Shown here piece by piece: positions 53,029-60,801 of a stretch of 64,000 nt of DNA. This stretch comes from Nesterenkonia alba DSM 19423. Its GTDB lineage: Bacteria; Actinomycetota; Actinomycetes; Actinomycetales; Micrococcaceae. The position numbers and the translations under genes are program-made. The stretch spans positions 62,001 to 126,000 of the forward strand of contig NZ_ATXP01000002.1 in the NCBI RefSeq assembly GCF_000421745.1. Reading direction: 5' to 3'. Under the pieces are notes generated by a model. That model was not told the DNA's origin, made no database searches, and was given only the letters and a program-made list of their open reading frames with translations. How positions within the stretch are numbered: position 1 is the first letter of the stretch; each line of letters begins with the position of its first letter.

Positions 53029-54053
53029 TCGGCTGCTACATCCACCACCAGGGGTCAGGGCACCTCCACCGTGCGCTGAGCTGGGCTGGACTGTGGGCCC
53101 GGCGGAGAGACGAACCGGTGACCGGACTCTCCAGCGCTCCGGCCCCACCGAAGTGGCCTGGGCCGTGGATCCACCTGCCCTCCGATGCCCCCAGCCAGGC
53201 TCCCAGGGAACCGGCCACCGGGGGCCTGGGCGATCCGACCGCTGGCGGGGCATTGCACTGGGTACCCACCCGTCATGCGGGGCTGCGGCGGCGTATGGCG
53301 ATGATCTCCGCGTGGATCGATCAGACCGCGCCGGCACTGCTGGTGGTTGATATCTCCGTGGAGGTAACTCTCATCGCACGGCTCCACGGAGTTCCCGTCG
53401 TGGTCGTCGCCCTGCCAGGAGACCGTCGGGACCCGGCCCACCAGCTGGGGTATCAGCTATCTGAAGCGGTGGTGGGGTTCTGGCCTCGAGAGGCCGAAGG
53501 GCTGCTCCAGCGCGACGACGCCGGCCCCGCCACACAGCCGCTGGGTGGGCTCTGCCGCTTCTCACCTGCAGTGCAGACCGCCACACCCCGCACTCCCGTC
53601 CCGGGGCTGCGTATCGCGGTGCTCAGTGGTCGCGGCGGCGGGGGGATCCCCGCACCTGCTGTGGCCGCTCTGCGCCGGGGCTGTCCCGAGGCACAGGTCA
53701 CTGTGCTCGGCGGAACCGCTGCGTGGCGTGAGGACCCCTGGCCGGTCCTCCACGCTGCCGACTTCGTGGTCACCGCAGCGGGCCAGAACGCTGTGGCCGA
53801 AGTCGCCGCCTCCCGGACCCCGGCGGTGGTGATGCCTCAGCAACGTCCCCATGGCGAGCAACATCACCTCGCCGAGGTGCTGTTGCGTGGGTCCTGGCCG
53901 GCTGTCCCGGCCCCACGGACTGACACCCCGGCAGCCTGGCGGGAGAGTGTCCACCAGGCCGCCGGGCTCGATGCCTCCTGCTGGCAGCACTGGACCGACG
54001 GACAGGCTGCAGTACGTTTCATCGAGCTCTTAGACAGGGAGATCCGCCCATGA
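53025..54053 (+). CDS. Glycosyltransferase (GT28/MurG-like GT-B), second gene of triad
   Basis: Protein of 342 aa beginning Ile-Gly-Cys-Tyr-Ile-His-His-Gln-Gly-Ser-Gly-His, the Gly-x-Gly-His loop of MurG/GT28-like enzymes. The C-terminal half carries Ala-Asp-Phe-Val-Val-Thr-Ala-Ala-Gly-Gln-Asn-Ala-Val-Ala-Glu, which matches the donor-binding Gly-x-x-Ser/Gln-x-x-Glu region, and then Pro-Gln-Gln-Arg-Pro-His-Gly-Glu-Gln. It starts inside the previous gene's stop (ATGA) and overlaps the next by 4 nt. Substrates are not predictable. Confidence 0.8.
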   Translation: MIGCYIHHQGSGHLHRALSWAGLWARRRDEPVTGLSSAPAPPKWPGPWIHLPSDAPSQAPREPATGGLGDPTAGGALHWVPTRHAGLRRRMAMISAWIDQTAPALLVVDISVEVTLIARLHGVPVVVVALPGDRRDPAHQLGYQLSEAVVGFWPREAEGLLQRDDAGPATQPLGGLCRFSPAVQTATPRTPVPGLRIAVLSGRGGGGIPAPAVAALRRGCPEAQVTVLGGTAAWREDPWPVLHAADFVVTAAGQNAVAEVAASRTPAVVMPQQRPHGEQHHLAEVLLRGSWPAVPAPRTDTPAAWRESVHQAAGLDASCWQHWTDGQAAVRFIELLDREIRP

Positions 54054-56005
54054 GAACTGTGGTCATTACCTCTGTGGCCGGACGGCACGAGCACTTACGC
54101 CGGATGCGCCGGGCACTGATGACAGCCGACACCCCACCGGAGGTACACGTGGTGGTCACCATGGGGGATGCCACCGCCGGCACTATCGCCGCCCAGATCC
54201 CGGGACCGTTGTGCATCTGCCACTTGCCGGTGGAGACCGCAGGCTTGCCTCTGGCCGCTGCGCGGAACACCGGAGCCCGACTCAGCGGCGAGGACCCTGA
54301 GGACCTGCTCATCTTCCTGGACGTGGACTGCATTCCCAGCCGGGAGCTGGTGGCCGGGTACCGGCAGGCCGCGGAAGAGTTCCCCGGTGAGATTCTCTGC
54401 GGTCCGGTGGCCTATCTGCCGGAGACCGACCTTGAAGGGAGCACTGACGCCGAACTGGCCACCCTGGCGGATCCTCATCCCGCCCGGCCGACTCCAGCAC
54501 CGGGATTCACTGAACCCGGGCAGAACTATGATCTGTTCTGGTCGTTGTCCTTCGCGGTGTCTCGCCGGGTCTTCGACTCTCTCGGGGGCTTCGACGAGCA
54601 GTACACCGGCTACGGAGCCGAGGACACTGACCTGGCCCGGCGGGTGGAGCAGTCTGGGATACCACTGCGCTGGGTGGGGTCGGCACGAGCCTTCCATCAG
54701 CACCACCCGGTCTCGGATCCCCCGGTGGAACATCTCGATGACATCCTCACCAACGGACGACGCTACGCAGCGAGATGGGGCCACTGGCCGATGCGTGGCT
54801 GGCTGGAGGCTTTCGCTGCCCGAGGGCTGGTCACTCGACGGCTGATGACCCAGGACACTCCCAGCCCCGGACTCGCTGACACCGGTGCTGGAGACACCGC
54901 GGAGGACTGGGTGCGTACGGTCCGGGTCGCCTCCGTGCCGAGTTCGCATGTCTATATTCGGCATCTGGCGCCTCCAGAGGATGAGGACGACGGCGTCGTC
55001 GTCCGCTTACCCGATCCTCCCCCGGCGCGAGAGGATCCACCCACCGGAGCGCCCTGGTGGCCACCCCGACTCCTTGACCCTGAGGCGGTCGAGGAGCTGG
55101 CCGCCGATGTGTTCCACGTGCACTTCGGGTTCGACGCCGAAGACCCGGCGCGTCTGGGGCAGTTCACCACCGCTCTGCGCACCCGAGGCATTCCGCTGGT
55201 CTACACCGTCCACGATCTGCAGAATCCGCACCACAGCGACACCGCCCTCCACCAGGCACAGATGACCGTACTGCTGGAGGCCGCCTCAGCGGTCATCACG
55301 CTCAGTGACCGTGCCGCGGAGATCCTGCACGCTCGCTGGGGTGTCACCGCGGAGGTCATCGCCCATCCCCATGTGGTGGACTTGCCGCTCATCAGTGACT
55401 ACGGCAGCCGTCAACTGCGGCGAGCCGATGAGTTCCGACTCGGCCTGCACCTGAAATCCCTGCGGCAGAATATGGCGGCGGTACCGGTGCTGGTTGCGGC
55501 CGCGCATGCGGTCGCGGAGATCCCCGGTGGGGTGTTGCAGGTCAACGTGCACACCGATGTCTACCAACCCGACGGCGCCCGGTACGACCCCGAGCTGGTC
55601 GCCGCGCTCGACGAGCTGGCCTCAGACGGGCTGGCGGTTGATCTGCGGGTCCATGATTACTTCAGCGACGCTGAGCTCTTCGATTATCTGGCCAGTCTGC
55701 ACGCCTCCCTGCTGCCATACCGCTTCGGGACGCATTCGGGGTGGCTGGAGGCCTGCCATGACCTGGGCACCACGGTCATCGCCCCGAATGTGGGCTGTTA
55801 CGCCAGCCAGGGTGCCGAGTTCATCTACCGGTGGAACTCCGGTGTGCTCGATACCGCGTCTCTGCGTTCGGCCGTGCGCAGCGCCGCTGAGGCCGCCGGA
55901 GTGGACACCCCACAGCAGGCGGTGGCGCGGCAACAGGCCCGGTGGCAGCAGCGGCGGGACATCGCCCGCCGGCATGAGGAGATCTACCGCGAGGTCTTGG
56001 GCTGA
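54050..56005 (+). CDS. Bifunctional glycosyltransferase: GT2 (GT-A) fused to GT4-like (GT-B) domain
   Basis: Protein of 651 aa with two catalytic-type domains. Residues about 1-225 are a GT-A fold: Phe-Leu-Asp-Val-Asp-Cys is the DxD motif (near 87), and Gly-Tyr-Gly-Ala-Glu-Asp-Thr-Asp-Leu-Ala-Arg-Arg (near 188) is the GT2 acceptor/catalytic segment. A Pro/Asp-rich linker spans about 285-345. Residues about 350-651 are GT-B-like, with Tyr-Thr-Val-His-Asp-Leu, Pro-His-Pro-His-type loops and Pro-Tyr-Arg-Phe-Gly-Thr-His-Ser-Gly-Trp-Leu-Glu-Ala in place of the usual donor motif. No TM helix is present. It ends the triad operon and overlaps the convergent esterase by 22 bp. Confidence 0.85.
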   Translation: MRTVVITSVAGRHEHLRRMRRALMTADTPPEVHVVVTMGDATAGTIAAQIPGPLCICHLPVETAGLPLAAARNTGARLSGEDPEDLLIFLDVDCIPSRELVAGYRQAAEEFPGEILCGPVAYLPETDLEGSTDAELATLADPHPARPTPAPGFTEPGQNYDLFWSLSFAVSRRVFDSLGGFDEQYTGYGAEDTDLARRVEQSGIPLRWVGSARAFHQHHPVSDPPVEHLDDILTNGRRYAARWGHWPMRGWLEAFAARGLVTRRLMTQDTPSPGLADTGAGDTAEDWVRTVRVASVPSSHVYIRHLAPPEDEDDGVVVRLPDPPPAREDPPTGAPWWPPRLLDPEAVEELAADVFHVHFGFDAEDPARLGQFTTALRTRGIPLVYTVHDLQNPHHSDTALHQAQMTVLLEAASAVITLSDRAAEILHARWGVTAEVIAHPHVVDLPLISDYGSRQLRRADEFRLGLHLKSLRQNMAAVPVLVAAAHAVAEIPGGVLQVNVHTDVYQPDGARYDPELVAALDELASDGLAVDLRVHDYFSDAELFDYLASLHASLLPYRFGTHSGWLEACHDLGTTVIAPNVGCYASQGAEFIYRWNSGVLDTASLRSAVRSAAEAAGVDTPQQAVARQQARWQQRRDIARRHEEIYREVLG

Positions 56006-56667
56006 GGCGGTGAGCTGTCGATGACCTTCGCGGTGAGGAATTCGTTGACGTGGGCGACTTCTTCGGGCACGATCCCGTGCCCGGCCCCGGTGTAGAGCAC
56101 TTTGGTTAGGTCCACAGTGTCAGTGGCCCAGCGGTGGGTGTAGTCGATGTGTTCAGCGGGGATGATGGGGTCATGCTGGTCTCGCCCCCAGAAGAACGGC
56201 ACCTGGCGGGCGGCGAGCGCTTCGTCGTCGAAGTACCCGTGAAGGCCGTCTCCACGACTGGGGTCCACCGCGAATCCGGAGAGCCCCACGCAGGCGGTGA
56301 AGTCAGCGGGTCGGCTGCGCAGCAGGGAGGTGGCCATCGCCATTCCCATGGAGAATCCCAGCAGGCTCACGCTGCTGTGTGGGGTACGCACGTGGTCGAT
56401 CCATCCGGCGAGGTCCTCGACGGCTTGACGTGCCGCAGCCGAGGAGTAAGCGAGCCGTTCGACGTCGAGGTCAAACCATGTGTAGGCCCCGTATCCCAGA
56501 GCCACCGGTGCCCGCACCGCCGCGTAGGTGGCTTCAGCAGGCAGCCCCGGCACCAGGGAGAGCAGGTCCCGTTCGTTGGCCCCGTAACCGTGCAGCAGCA
56601 CAATGAGCGGAGTTCCCTCGCGGTCGGCGGGCTCTGCGGTCCAGATGACCTGGTAGTCCTGTGCCAT
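55984..56667 (-). CDS. Alpha/beta hydrolase (carboxylesterase / phospholipase type)
   Basis: Serine hydrolase of 227 aa. Oxyanion segment Leu-Leu-His-Gly-Tyr-Gly-Ala-Asn-Glu is near residue 24. The nucleophile is in Gly-Phe-Ser-Met-Gly (about residue 110), the acid in Gly-Arg-Asp-Gln-His-Asp-Pro, and the His in Gly-Ala-Gly-His-Gly. This is the cytosolic YpfH/carboxylesterase-2 pattern acting on short-chain esters. A TAGGAT -10 ends 6 nt before the ATG. The 3' end overlaps the glycosyltransferase gene, so the two transcripts are antisense there. Confidence 0.9.
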   Translation of the reverse strand: MAQDYQVIWTAEPADREGTPLIVLLHGYGANERDLLSLVPGLPAEATYAAVRAPVALGYGAYTWFDLDVERLAYSSAAARQAVEDLAGWIDHVRTPHSSVSLLGFSMGMAMATSLLRSRPADFTACVGLSGFAVDPSRGDGLHGYFDDEALAARQVPFFWGRDQHDPIIPAEHIDYTHRWATDTVDLTKVLYTGAGHGIVPEEVAHVNEFLTAKVIDSSPPQPKTSR

Positions 56668-56673
56668 GGAACC

Positions 56674-56679
56674 ATCCTA
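56674..56679 (-). promoter_or_regulatory. -10 element TAGGAT, leaderless hydrolase start
   Basis: Minus-strand TAGGAT ends 6 nt before ATG 56667. Confidence 0.5.
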
Positions 56680-56734
56680 TGCACCCGTGGTCACCCGCAC
56701 GGCCCGCTCCGGCCGGTCCCGTCCGGCGCCCGGA

Positions 56735-56763
56735 TAGACGTTACTGGCGAGTTGGGTGACAAT
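56735..56763 (+). promoter_or_regulatory. Promoter of SGNH hydrolase (TAGACG-N17-GACAAT)
   Basis: -35 TAGACG (56735-56740), 17-bp spacer, -10 GACAAT (56758-56763), ending 6 nt before GTG 56770. This argues for a leaderless start at that GTG. Confidence 0.5.
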
Positions 56764-56769
56764 GAGTCT

Positions 56770-57765
56770 GTGAGCTCAGAAGCGCAAGCACACCAGCCGC
56801 GCAGGTCAGAGACCGGAGAGAACCCCGTTCCGGACAAACAAGAGGGTCAGCCCGATCCGGGTCAGGGAATCACCGTGGTGGGGTCCGAAGCCGGAGTCAT
56901 CACCTCAGCTGATCCCGTACCGCAGAACCCGCAGGGGGGTCAGGGCGAACTGCGGATGCCCAAGCACCCGTGGCAGCGGTTCGTCGCCCTGGGTGATTCC
57001 TTCACTGAAGGCATCGGGGATCCGGATGAGTCCCGCCCGGGGTATCACCGGGGGTGGGCGGATCGTGTCGCCGAGGAACTGGCCGCCGGCACGGAAAACT
57101 TCGCCTACGCGAACCTGGCGGTGCGGGGCAAGCTCATCGAGCAGATCCGCGATGACCAAATCGCCCCCGCCCTGCAGCTCAAACCCGATCTCATCACCCT
57201 GTGCGCCGGCGGCAATGATGTGATCCGCCCTGGCACAGACCCGGATGAGACCGCCCGGATTCTTGACACGATGGTGCAGATCCTGGCGACTACGGGGGCG
57301 ACGATCGTGTTGTTCAATGGCCCGGATGTGCGCGAAACCCCCGTGGTGGGTTCGATTCGCGGTAAAGTGGCGATCTTCAACGAGAATGTCCGCACGGTCG
57401 CTGCCCGTCACGACGCCGTCGTCGCGGATATGTGGTCACTGCGGGAGCTGACTCGCCCGGAGATGTGGGATGCCGACCGTTTGCATTTCTCTGCGCTGGG
57501 CCACCACACCATCGCGCGGATGGTGCTGGATACCCTCAATGTCCCGCACGACCTGGACCCGGTGGAGCCGCGTCCGGTGCCGGAACGTTCCTGGCGGGAA
57601 GCACGGGTCGACGACGCCGTCTGGGCTCGGCACCACTTGTTCCCCTGGGTGATCCGTCGGCTGCGGGGACGTTCCTCCGGGGATGGGATCAGCGCTAAGC
57701 GTCCAAACATCGAACCACTGTTCGGCGGCTCAATGCCCCCCGGTGGGGCTGCCGGTCAGCAGTGA
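56770..57765 (+). CDS. SGNH/GDSL family hydrolase
   Basis: Esterase-type hydrolase of 331 aa. Block I: Ala-Leu-Gly-Asp-Ser-Phe-Thr-Glu-Gly (Ser nucleophile, about residue 75). Block III: Cys-Ala-Gly-Gly-Asn-Asp-Val. Block V: Asp-Arg-Leu-His-Phe-Ser-Ala-Leu-Gly-His-His. A disordered, Gln/Pro/Gly-rich N-terminus of about 60 residues depends on using GTG 56770; ATG 56956 would give just the domain. No signal peptide is seen, so it is probably cytoplasmic. The C-terminal basic tail contains Arg-Arg-Leu-Arg-Gly-Arg. The natural substrate is unknown. Confidence 0.86.
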   Translation: MSSEAQAHQPRRSETGENPVPDKQEGQPDPGQGITVVGSEAGVITSADPVPQNPQGGQGELRMPKHPWQRFVALGDSFTEGIGDPDESRPGYHRGWADRVAEELAAGTENFAYANLAVRGKLIEQIRDDQIAPALQLKPDLITLCAGGNDVIRPGTDPDETARILDTMVQILATTGATIVLFNGPDVRETPVVGSIRGKVAIFNENVRTVAARHDAVVADMWSLRELTRPEMWDADRLHFSALGHHTIARMVLDTLNVPHDLDPVEPRPVPERSWREARVDDAVWARHHLFPWVIRRLRGRSSGDGISAKRPNIEPLFGGSMPPGGAAGQQ

Positions 57766-57766
57766 T

Positions 57767-58069
57767 TTAACTGGGGCTGCGCTCACTGCGAGGGCGTCGG
57801 CTTCCGGCGGCGACTTGCCCAATGGGCACCAGCTTCTCCCCGAGCCCGTAGCTGCGGTTTTTCAGCTGTTTGACGAATCCGGTGGCGATCATGGTGCGGA
57901 GCAACCGGTGTGCGGTGGCCGCGGGCAGCTGGGTTTCGGCGGCGACCTCGCTCAAGGTGACCGTGCCGCCGCGCACGGCGATGACTTCGAGGATCTGGAA
58001 GGCTCGCTCCACTGACTGCACCCCGTTGCGCCGGCCGGTGGTGATGCCATTATGCTCCGGTGCGTTCAC
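57767..58069 (-). CDS. IclR-type HTH protein lacking the effector domain (truncated)
   Basis: Product of 100 aa. Residues about 15-80 form the IclR winged HTH: Val-Gln-Ser-Val-Glu-Arg-Ala-Phe-Gln-Ile-Leu-Glu, Thr-Leu-Ser-Glu-Val-Ala, Thr-Ala-His-Arg-Leu-Leu-Arg-Thr-Met, then Tyr-Gly-Leu-Gly-Glu-Lys-Leu. The remaining 15-20 residues are Arg/Ser-rich and unlike the family. Full IclR regulators have about 250 residues with a ligand-binding domain that is entirely missing; the next gene ends 2 bp away. It overlaps the allantoinase-like gene by 4 nt. It is either a degraded regulator or a DNA-binding-only derivative. Confidence 0.8.
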   Translation of the reverse strand: MNAPEHNGITTGRRNGVQSVERAFQILEVIAVRGGTVTLSEVAAETQLPAATAHRLLRTMIATGFVKQLKNRSYGLGEKLVPIGQVAAGSRRPRSERSPS

Positions 58070-59532
58070 GCCGCTCCCACCGCCTGGCTGTTACGCACCG
58101 GGGGTGTTGCGGTGGCGTGTGCGGTATCCGCGGGGTTGAAGCCCAGCAGCTTGCCGTCCTGGGTGAGCACCGTTGAGGGGTCCTGCGCGCTGAACAGTTC
58201 GGTACCGCGCAGCATGGAGGCGACCACTGTGCCGCGGATCTCCATCCCGTCGTAGGCGGTGGAGGGGTTCTGGTGGGCCAGTCCCGAACCGGAGACCACG
58301 TGGGCTTGGTCCGGGTCGTAGATGACCAGGTCGGCGTCCCGGCCGGGTGTGATGGCCCCTTTGCGCGCTAAGTTCATCAGCCGGGCAGGCACCTGGGCCA
58401 TCCACTGGCTGACCCTGGCCAATCCGATCCCGCGCCGGGCGGCGGCTGCGGCGACGGCGGCGAAGCTCACCTGCAGCCCGGAGATCCCGGGCCGGACGGT
58501 GCGTAAATCTGTGGTGTGCCGGGGTTTCTCCTCCAGCGCTGCCGGAGAGTGGGCTGAGGTGACGACGTCGATCGTGCCGTCGTCGAGTCCTTCCCACAGG
58601 GCTTCGCGGTCTGCGGCTTCGCGGATGGGCGGCAGGCAGACGTAGTTGGCTGCCCCGGCGGGGATCTCTTCGGCGGCGAAGCACAGGTAGTGCGGGCAGG
58701 TCTCGGCGGTGATGGGCAGACCCTCAGCCCGGGCGGTGCGGAGGTGTTTCAGCGCGGCGGCGGATGAGAGATGCACCACGTGAGTGGGGCAGCCGGTTTC
58801 GCGCACCGCGTCGATGAGGCCTGCCACGGCGAGGGCTTCAGCTTCGGATGGACGACAGGCGGCGAAGTGGCTGTACCGGGTGAGACGGCGTCGGGGTGGT
58901 TGAGCTGCGGTGGCCCGGGCAATGGTGCGGGAGTCTTCGGCGTGCACGGCGAGGATCCGGTCGGTACGGCGGATGCGGGTCATTGCTTCGCGCAGTTGGG
59001 CAGGGCTCAGGGCATCGAAACGCGCCCCGGAGACCAGAGTGGCGAAGAACCCCAGGGCCCCGGCTTCGGCGAGGTCTTCGAGGTGGTCAAGACCAGTGGG
59101 CGTGAGTCCGCCCCAGAACCCGACGTCGACGGTGATCCGTCCGGCGGCACGCTCAGCTTTAGTGCGCAGGGCTTCTGCGGTGGTGGTGGCGGGGCGGTTG
59201 TGCACCGGCATATCGACTAACGTCGTGGCCCCGCCGAGTGCTGCGGCCATGGTGCCGGTGGCTAGGGTCTCCCTGCGGGTGTTACCGGGGTCGTTGAGGT
59301 GCACATGGGTGTCGACGACGCCGGGAAGGACCACTAGCCCGGGTTTGAGCACCTGCATCCCCTCCCCACCGGAGATGTCGGTGGCCCGCACGACCGCGGC
59401 CCGTTGCGCCCCGGCCCCTGGGGGCAACCGGTGGATGCGGCGGATGGTCCCCTCCTCGGTGATCTCCAGGTGGGCAGGGCGCAGCTCACCGTCGAGGAGG
59501 ACCTGCTCGGCGATGAGGTGGCGCACATTCAT
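58066..59532 (-). CDS. Allantoinase/dihydroorotase-like amidohydrolase with incomplete metal site
   Basis: Protein of 488 aa, cyclic amidohydrolase fold closest to allantoinases (Asp-Thr-His-Val-His-Leu-Asn-Asp-Pro-Gly; Thr-Cys-Pro-His-Tyr-Leu). Four His ligands are kept (76, 78, 197, 254). The bridging carboxylated Lys expected in Gly-Phe-Lys is Phe163 (Leu-Gly-Phe-Phe-Ala-Thr), and the catalytic Asp of Ser-Asp-His-Ser-Pro is Ala327 (Thr-Ser-Ala-His-Ser-Pro). So it may be mononuclear with altered activity, or non-catalytic. TACCGT (59539-59544) lies 6 nt before the ATG. It is transcribed with the truncated IclR gene; no other ureide gene is nearby. Confidence 0.82.
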   Translation of the reverse strand: MNVRHLIAEQVLLDGELRPAHLEITEEGTIRRIHRLPPGAGAQRAAVVRATDISGGEGMQVLKPGLVVLPGVVDTHVHLNDPGNTRRETLATGTMAAALGGATTLVDMPVHNRPATTTAEALRTKAERAAGRITVDVGFWGGLTPTGLDHLEDLAEAGALGFFATLVSGARFDALSPAQLREAMTRIRRTDRILAVHAEDSRTIARATAAQPPRRRLTRYSHFAACRPSEAEALAVAGLIDAVRETGCPTHVVHLSSAAALKHLRTARAEGLPITAETCPHYLCFAAEEIPAGAANYVCLPPIREAADREALWEGLDDGTIDVVTSAHSPAALEEKPRHTTDLRTVRPGISGLQVSFAAVAAAAARRGIGLARVSQWMAQVPARLMNLARKGAITPGRDADLVIYDPDQAHVVSGSGLAHQNPSTAYDGMEIRGTVVASMLRGTELFSAQDPSTVLTQDGKLLGFNPADTAHATATPPVRNSQAVGAA

Positions 59533-59538
59533 GCCGTC

Positions 59539-59544
59539 ACGGTA
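59539..59544 (-). promoter_or_regulatory. -10 element TACCGT, leaderless allantoinase-like start
   Basis: Minus-strand TACCGT ends 6 nt before ATG 59532. Confidence 0.45.
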
Positions 59545-59666
59545 GATGCACCGTGTTTCAGGAATGTTGACAGCGTGTTCACACCTGGTATCAAGCTGCC
59601 CTTTCGCCGGGAGATCACAGTCCCTGACCCCTCGTGTGGTGGGGTGAACTGTGCAAGGGTGGGGGC

Positions 59667-60620
59667 ATGAGCGTTGTTGAGAATTCCACCCTCGCCGTCG
59701 TCGGAGCCGGAAGCGTGGGAACCTCCACCGCCTACGCGGCGATGATTCGCGGCTCAGCCCGCCACGTCCGCCTCTACGACATCGACGCTGCCAAAGTGGA
59801 AGCCGAGATCCTCGACCTCGCCCACGGCAGCCAATTCACCGGAGCCAGCGACATCGACGGCGGAGCGGATCTGGCCCATATCGAAGGGGCCGACGTCGTG
59901 GTCATCACTGCCGGTGCCAAGCAGGATCCCGGCCAGACCCGGCTCGACCTGGCGGCCACCAATGTGGAGATCCTGCATACCCTCATGCCCCAGTTGCTCG
60001 AACGCGCACCTGAGGCTGTGTACCTGCTGGTGACCAACCCCTGCGATGTGCTCACCGTGGCCGCGCAGAAGATCTCCGGGTTGCCCACTGAACGGGTCTT
60101 CTCCTCCGGAACCGTGCTCGACACGGCCCGGCTGCGCTGGCAGCTGGCTCAACGGGCTGGGGTGGCGCGGCAGAGCGTGCATGCCCACATCGTCGGAGAA
60201 CACGGAGACACGGAGTTTCCCCTGTGGTCCTCGGCCAGTATCGGGGTCACCCCGCTGCTGGACTGGGAGCGGGATGGGCAACCGGTGTTCACCCCGCAGC
60301 TACTGGATCAGATTGCCGGGGATGTCCGCGACGCCGCCTACCACGTCATTCAGGGCAAAGGTGCCACCAACTACGCCATTGGGCTCTCCGGGGTGCGGAT
60401 CGTTGAAGCAATCCTCAATGATGAGCACGCGGTGCTGCCGGTCAGTACGGTGCTCGAGGGGTTCCACGGCATCACCGGCACCGCGTTGTCCATCCCCAGT
60501 GTGGTCTCCGCAGCCGGGGCATCTCCGGTATTGAGTACCCCGTTTTCTGCGCAAGAAGCCGAGCACTTGCGTGCTTCAGCCCAGGCGCTGCAGCACGTGC
60601 AAGCCTCACTCGGAGTGTAG
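59667..60620 (+). CDS. ldh: L-lactate dehydrogenase
   Basis: NAD-dependent LDH of 317 aa interconverting pyruvate and L-lactate. NAD motif Gly-Ala-Gly-Ser-Val-Gly near residue 14; catalytic loop Arg in Asp-Pro-Gly-Gln-Thr-Arg; substrate Arg in Asp-Thr-Ala-Arg-Leu-Arg; and catalytic His in Gly-Glu-His-Gly-Asp-Thr-Glu-Phe. The Gln in the loop (Gln-Thr-Arg) favours LDH over malate dehydrogenase. ATG 59667 lies 30 nt inside an open frame and has AAGGGTGGGG upstream. Monocistronic; a small antisense ORF overlaps its last 15 nt. Confidence 0.93.
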   Translation: MSVVENSTLAVVGAGSVGTSTAYAAMIRGSARHVRLYDIDAAKVEAEILDLAHGSQFTGASDIDGGADLAHIEGADVVVITAGAKQDPGQTRLDLAATNVEILHTLMPQLLERAPEAVYLLVTNPCDVLTVAAQKISGLPTERVFSSGTVLDTARLRWQLAQRAGVARQSVHAHIVGEHGDTEFPLWSSASIGVTPLLDWERDGQPVFTPQLLDQIAGDVRDAAYHVIQGKGATNYAIGLSGVRIVEAILNDEHAVLPVSTVLEGFHGITGTALSIPSVVSAAGASPVLSTPFSAQEAEHLRASAQALQHVQASLGV

Positions 60621-60755
60621 CGGCCGCTTCCGCGGCGGGACCACGGGTATGGAACCGGTCGTGCCCATCCCACCCATCGGGGAGGGCGCTTTGGGTTTGC
60701 GCACCGTGGATTCCGGAGCCGCCTCGGGCTCTGCAGGGGTTTCAGGCTCAGCCAT
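60606..60755 (-). CDS. Candidate 49-aa Pro-rich small protein downstream of metX
   Basis: Open frame of 49 codons, rich in Pro, Glu, Ala, Met and Gly (Met-Ala-Glu-Pro-Glu-Thr-Pro-Ala at the start; a Gly-Gly-Met-Gly-Thr-Thr-Gly centre; a basic Pro-Arg-Lys-Arg-Pro end). No family is recognised. Support: GC-rich third positions like its neighbours and a TAGAGT -10 (60763-60768) exactly 7 nt before the ATG, as for other leaderless genes here. It lies 46 bp after metX on the same strand and overlaps the end of ldh antisense. It could be a non-coding gap. Confidence 0.4.
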   Translation of the reverse strand: MAEPETPAEPEAAPESTVRKPKAPSPMGGMGTTGSIPVVPPRKRPLHSE

Positions 60756-60801
60756 AGTCCCTACTCTAAGCCGCCTGGGCAGAAGGTCATAGCGCGGCTG
60801 G

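Noticed and set aside
56134-56769. Open frame of 212 codons upstream of the SGNH hydrolase start
   Set aside because: It lies antisense to the esterase gene and carries no domain; a promoter is visible just before GTG 56770.
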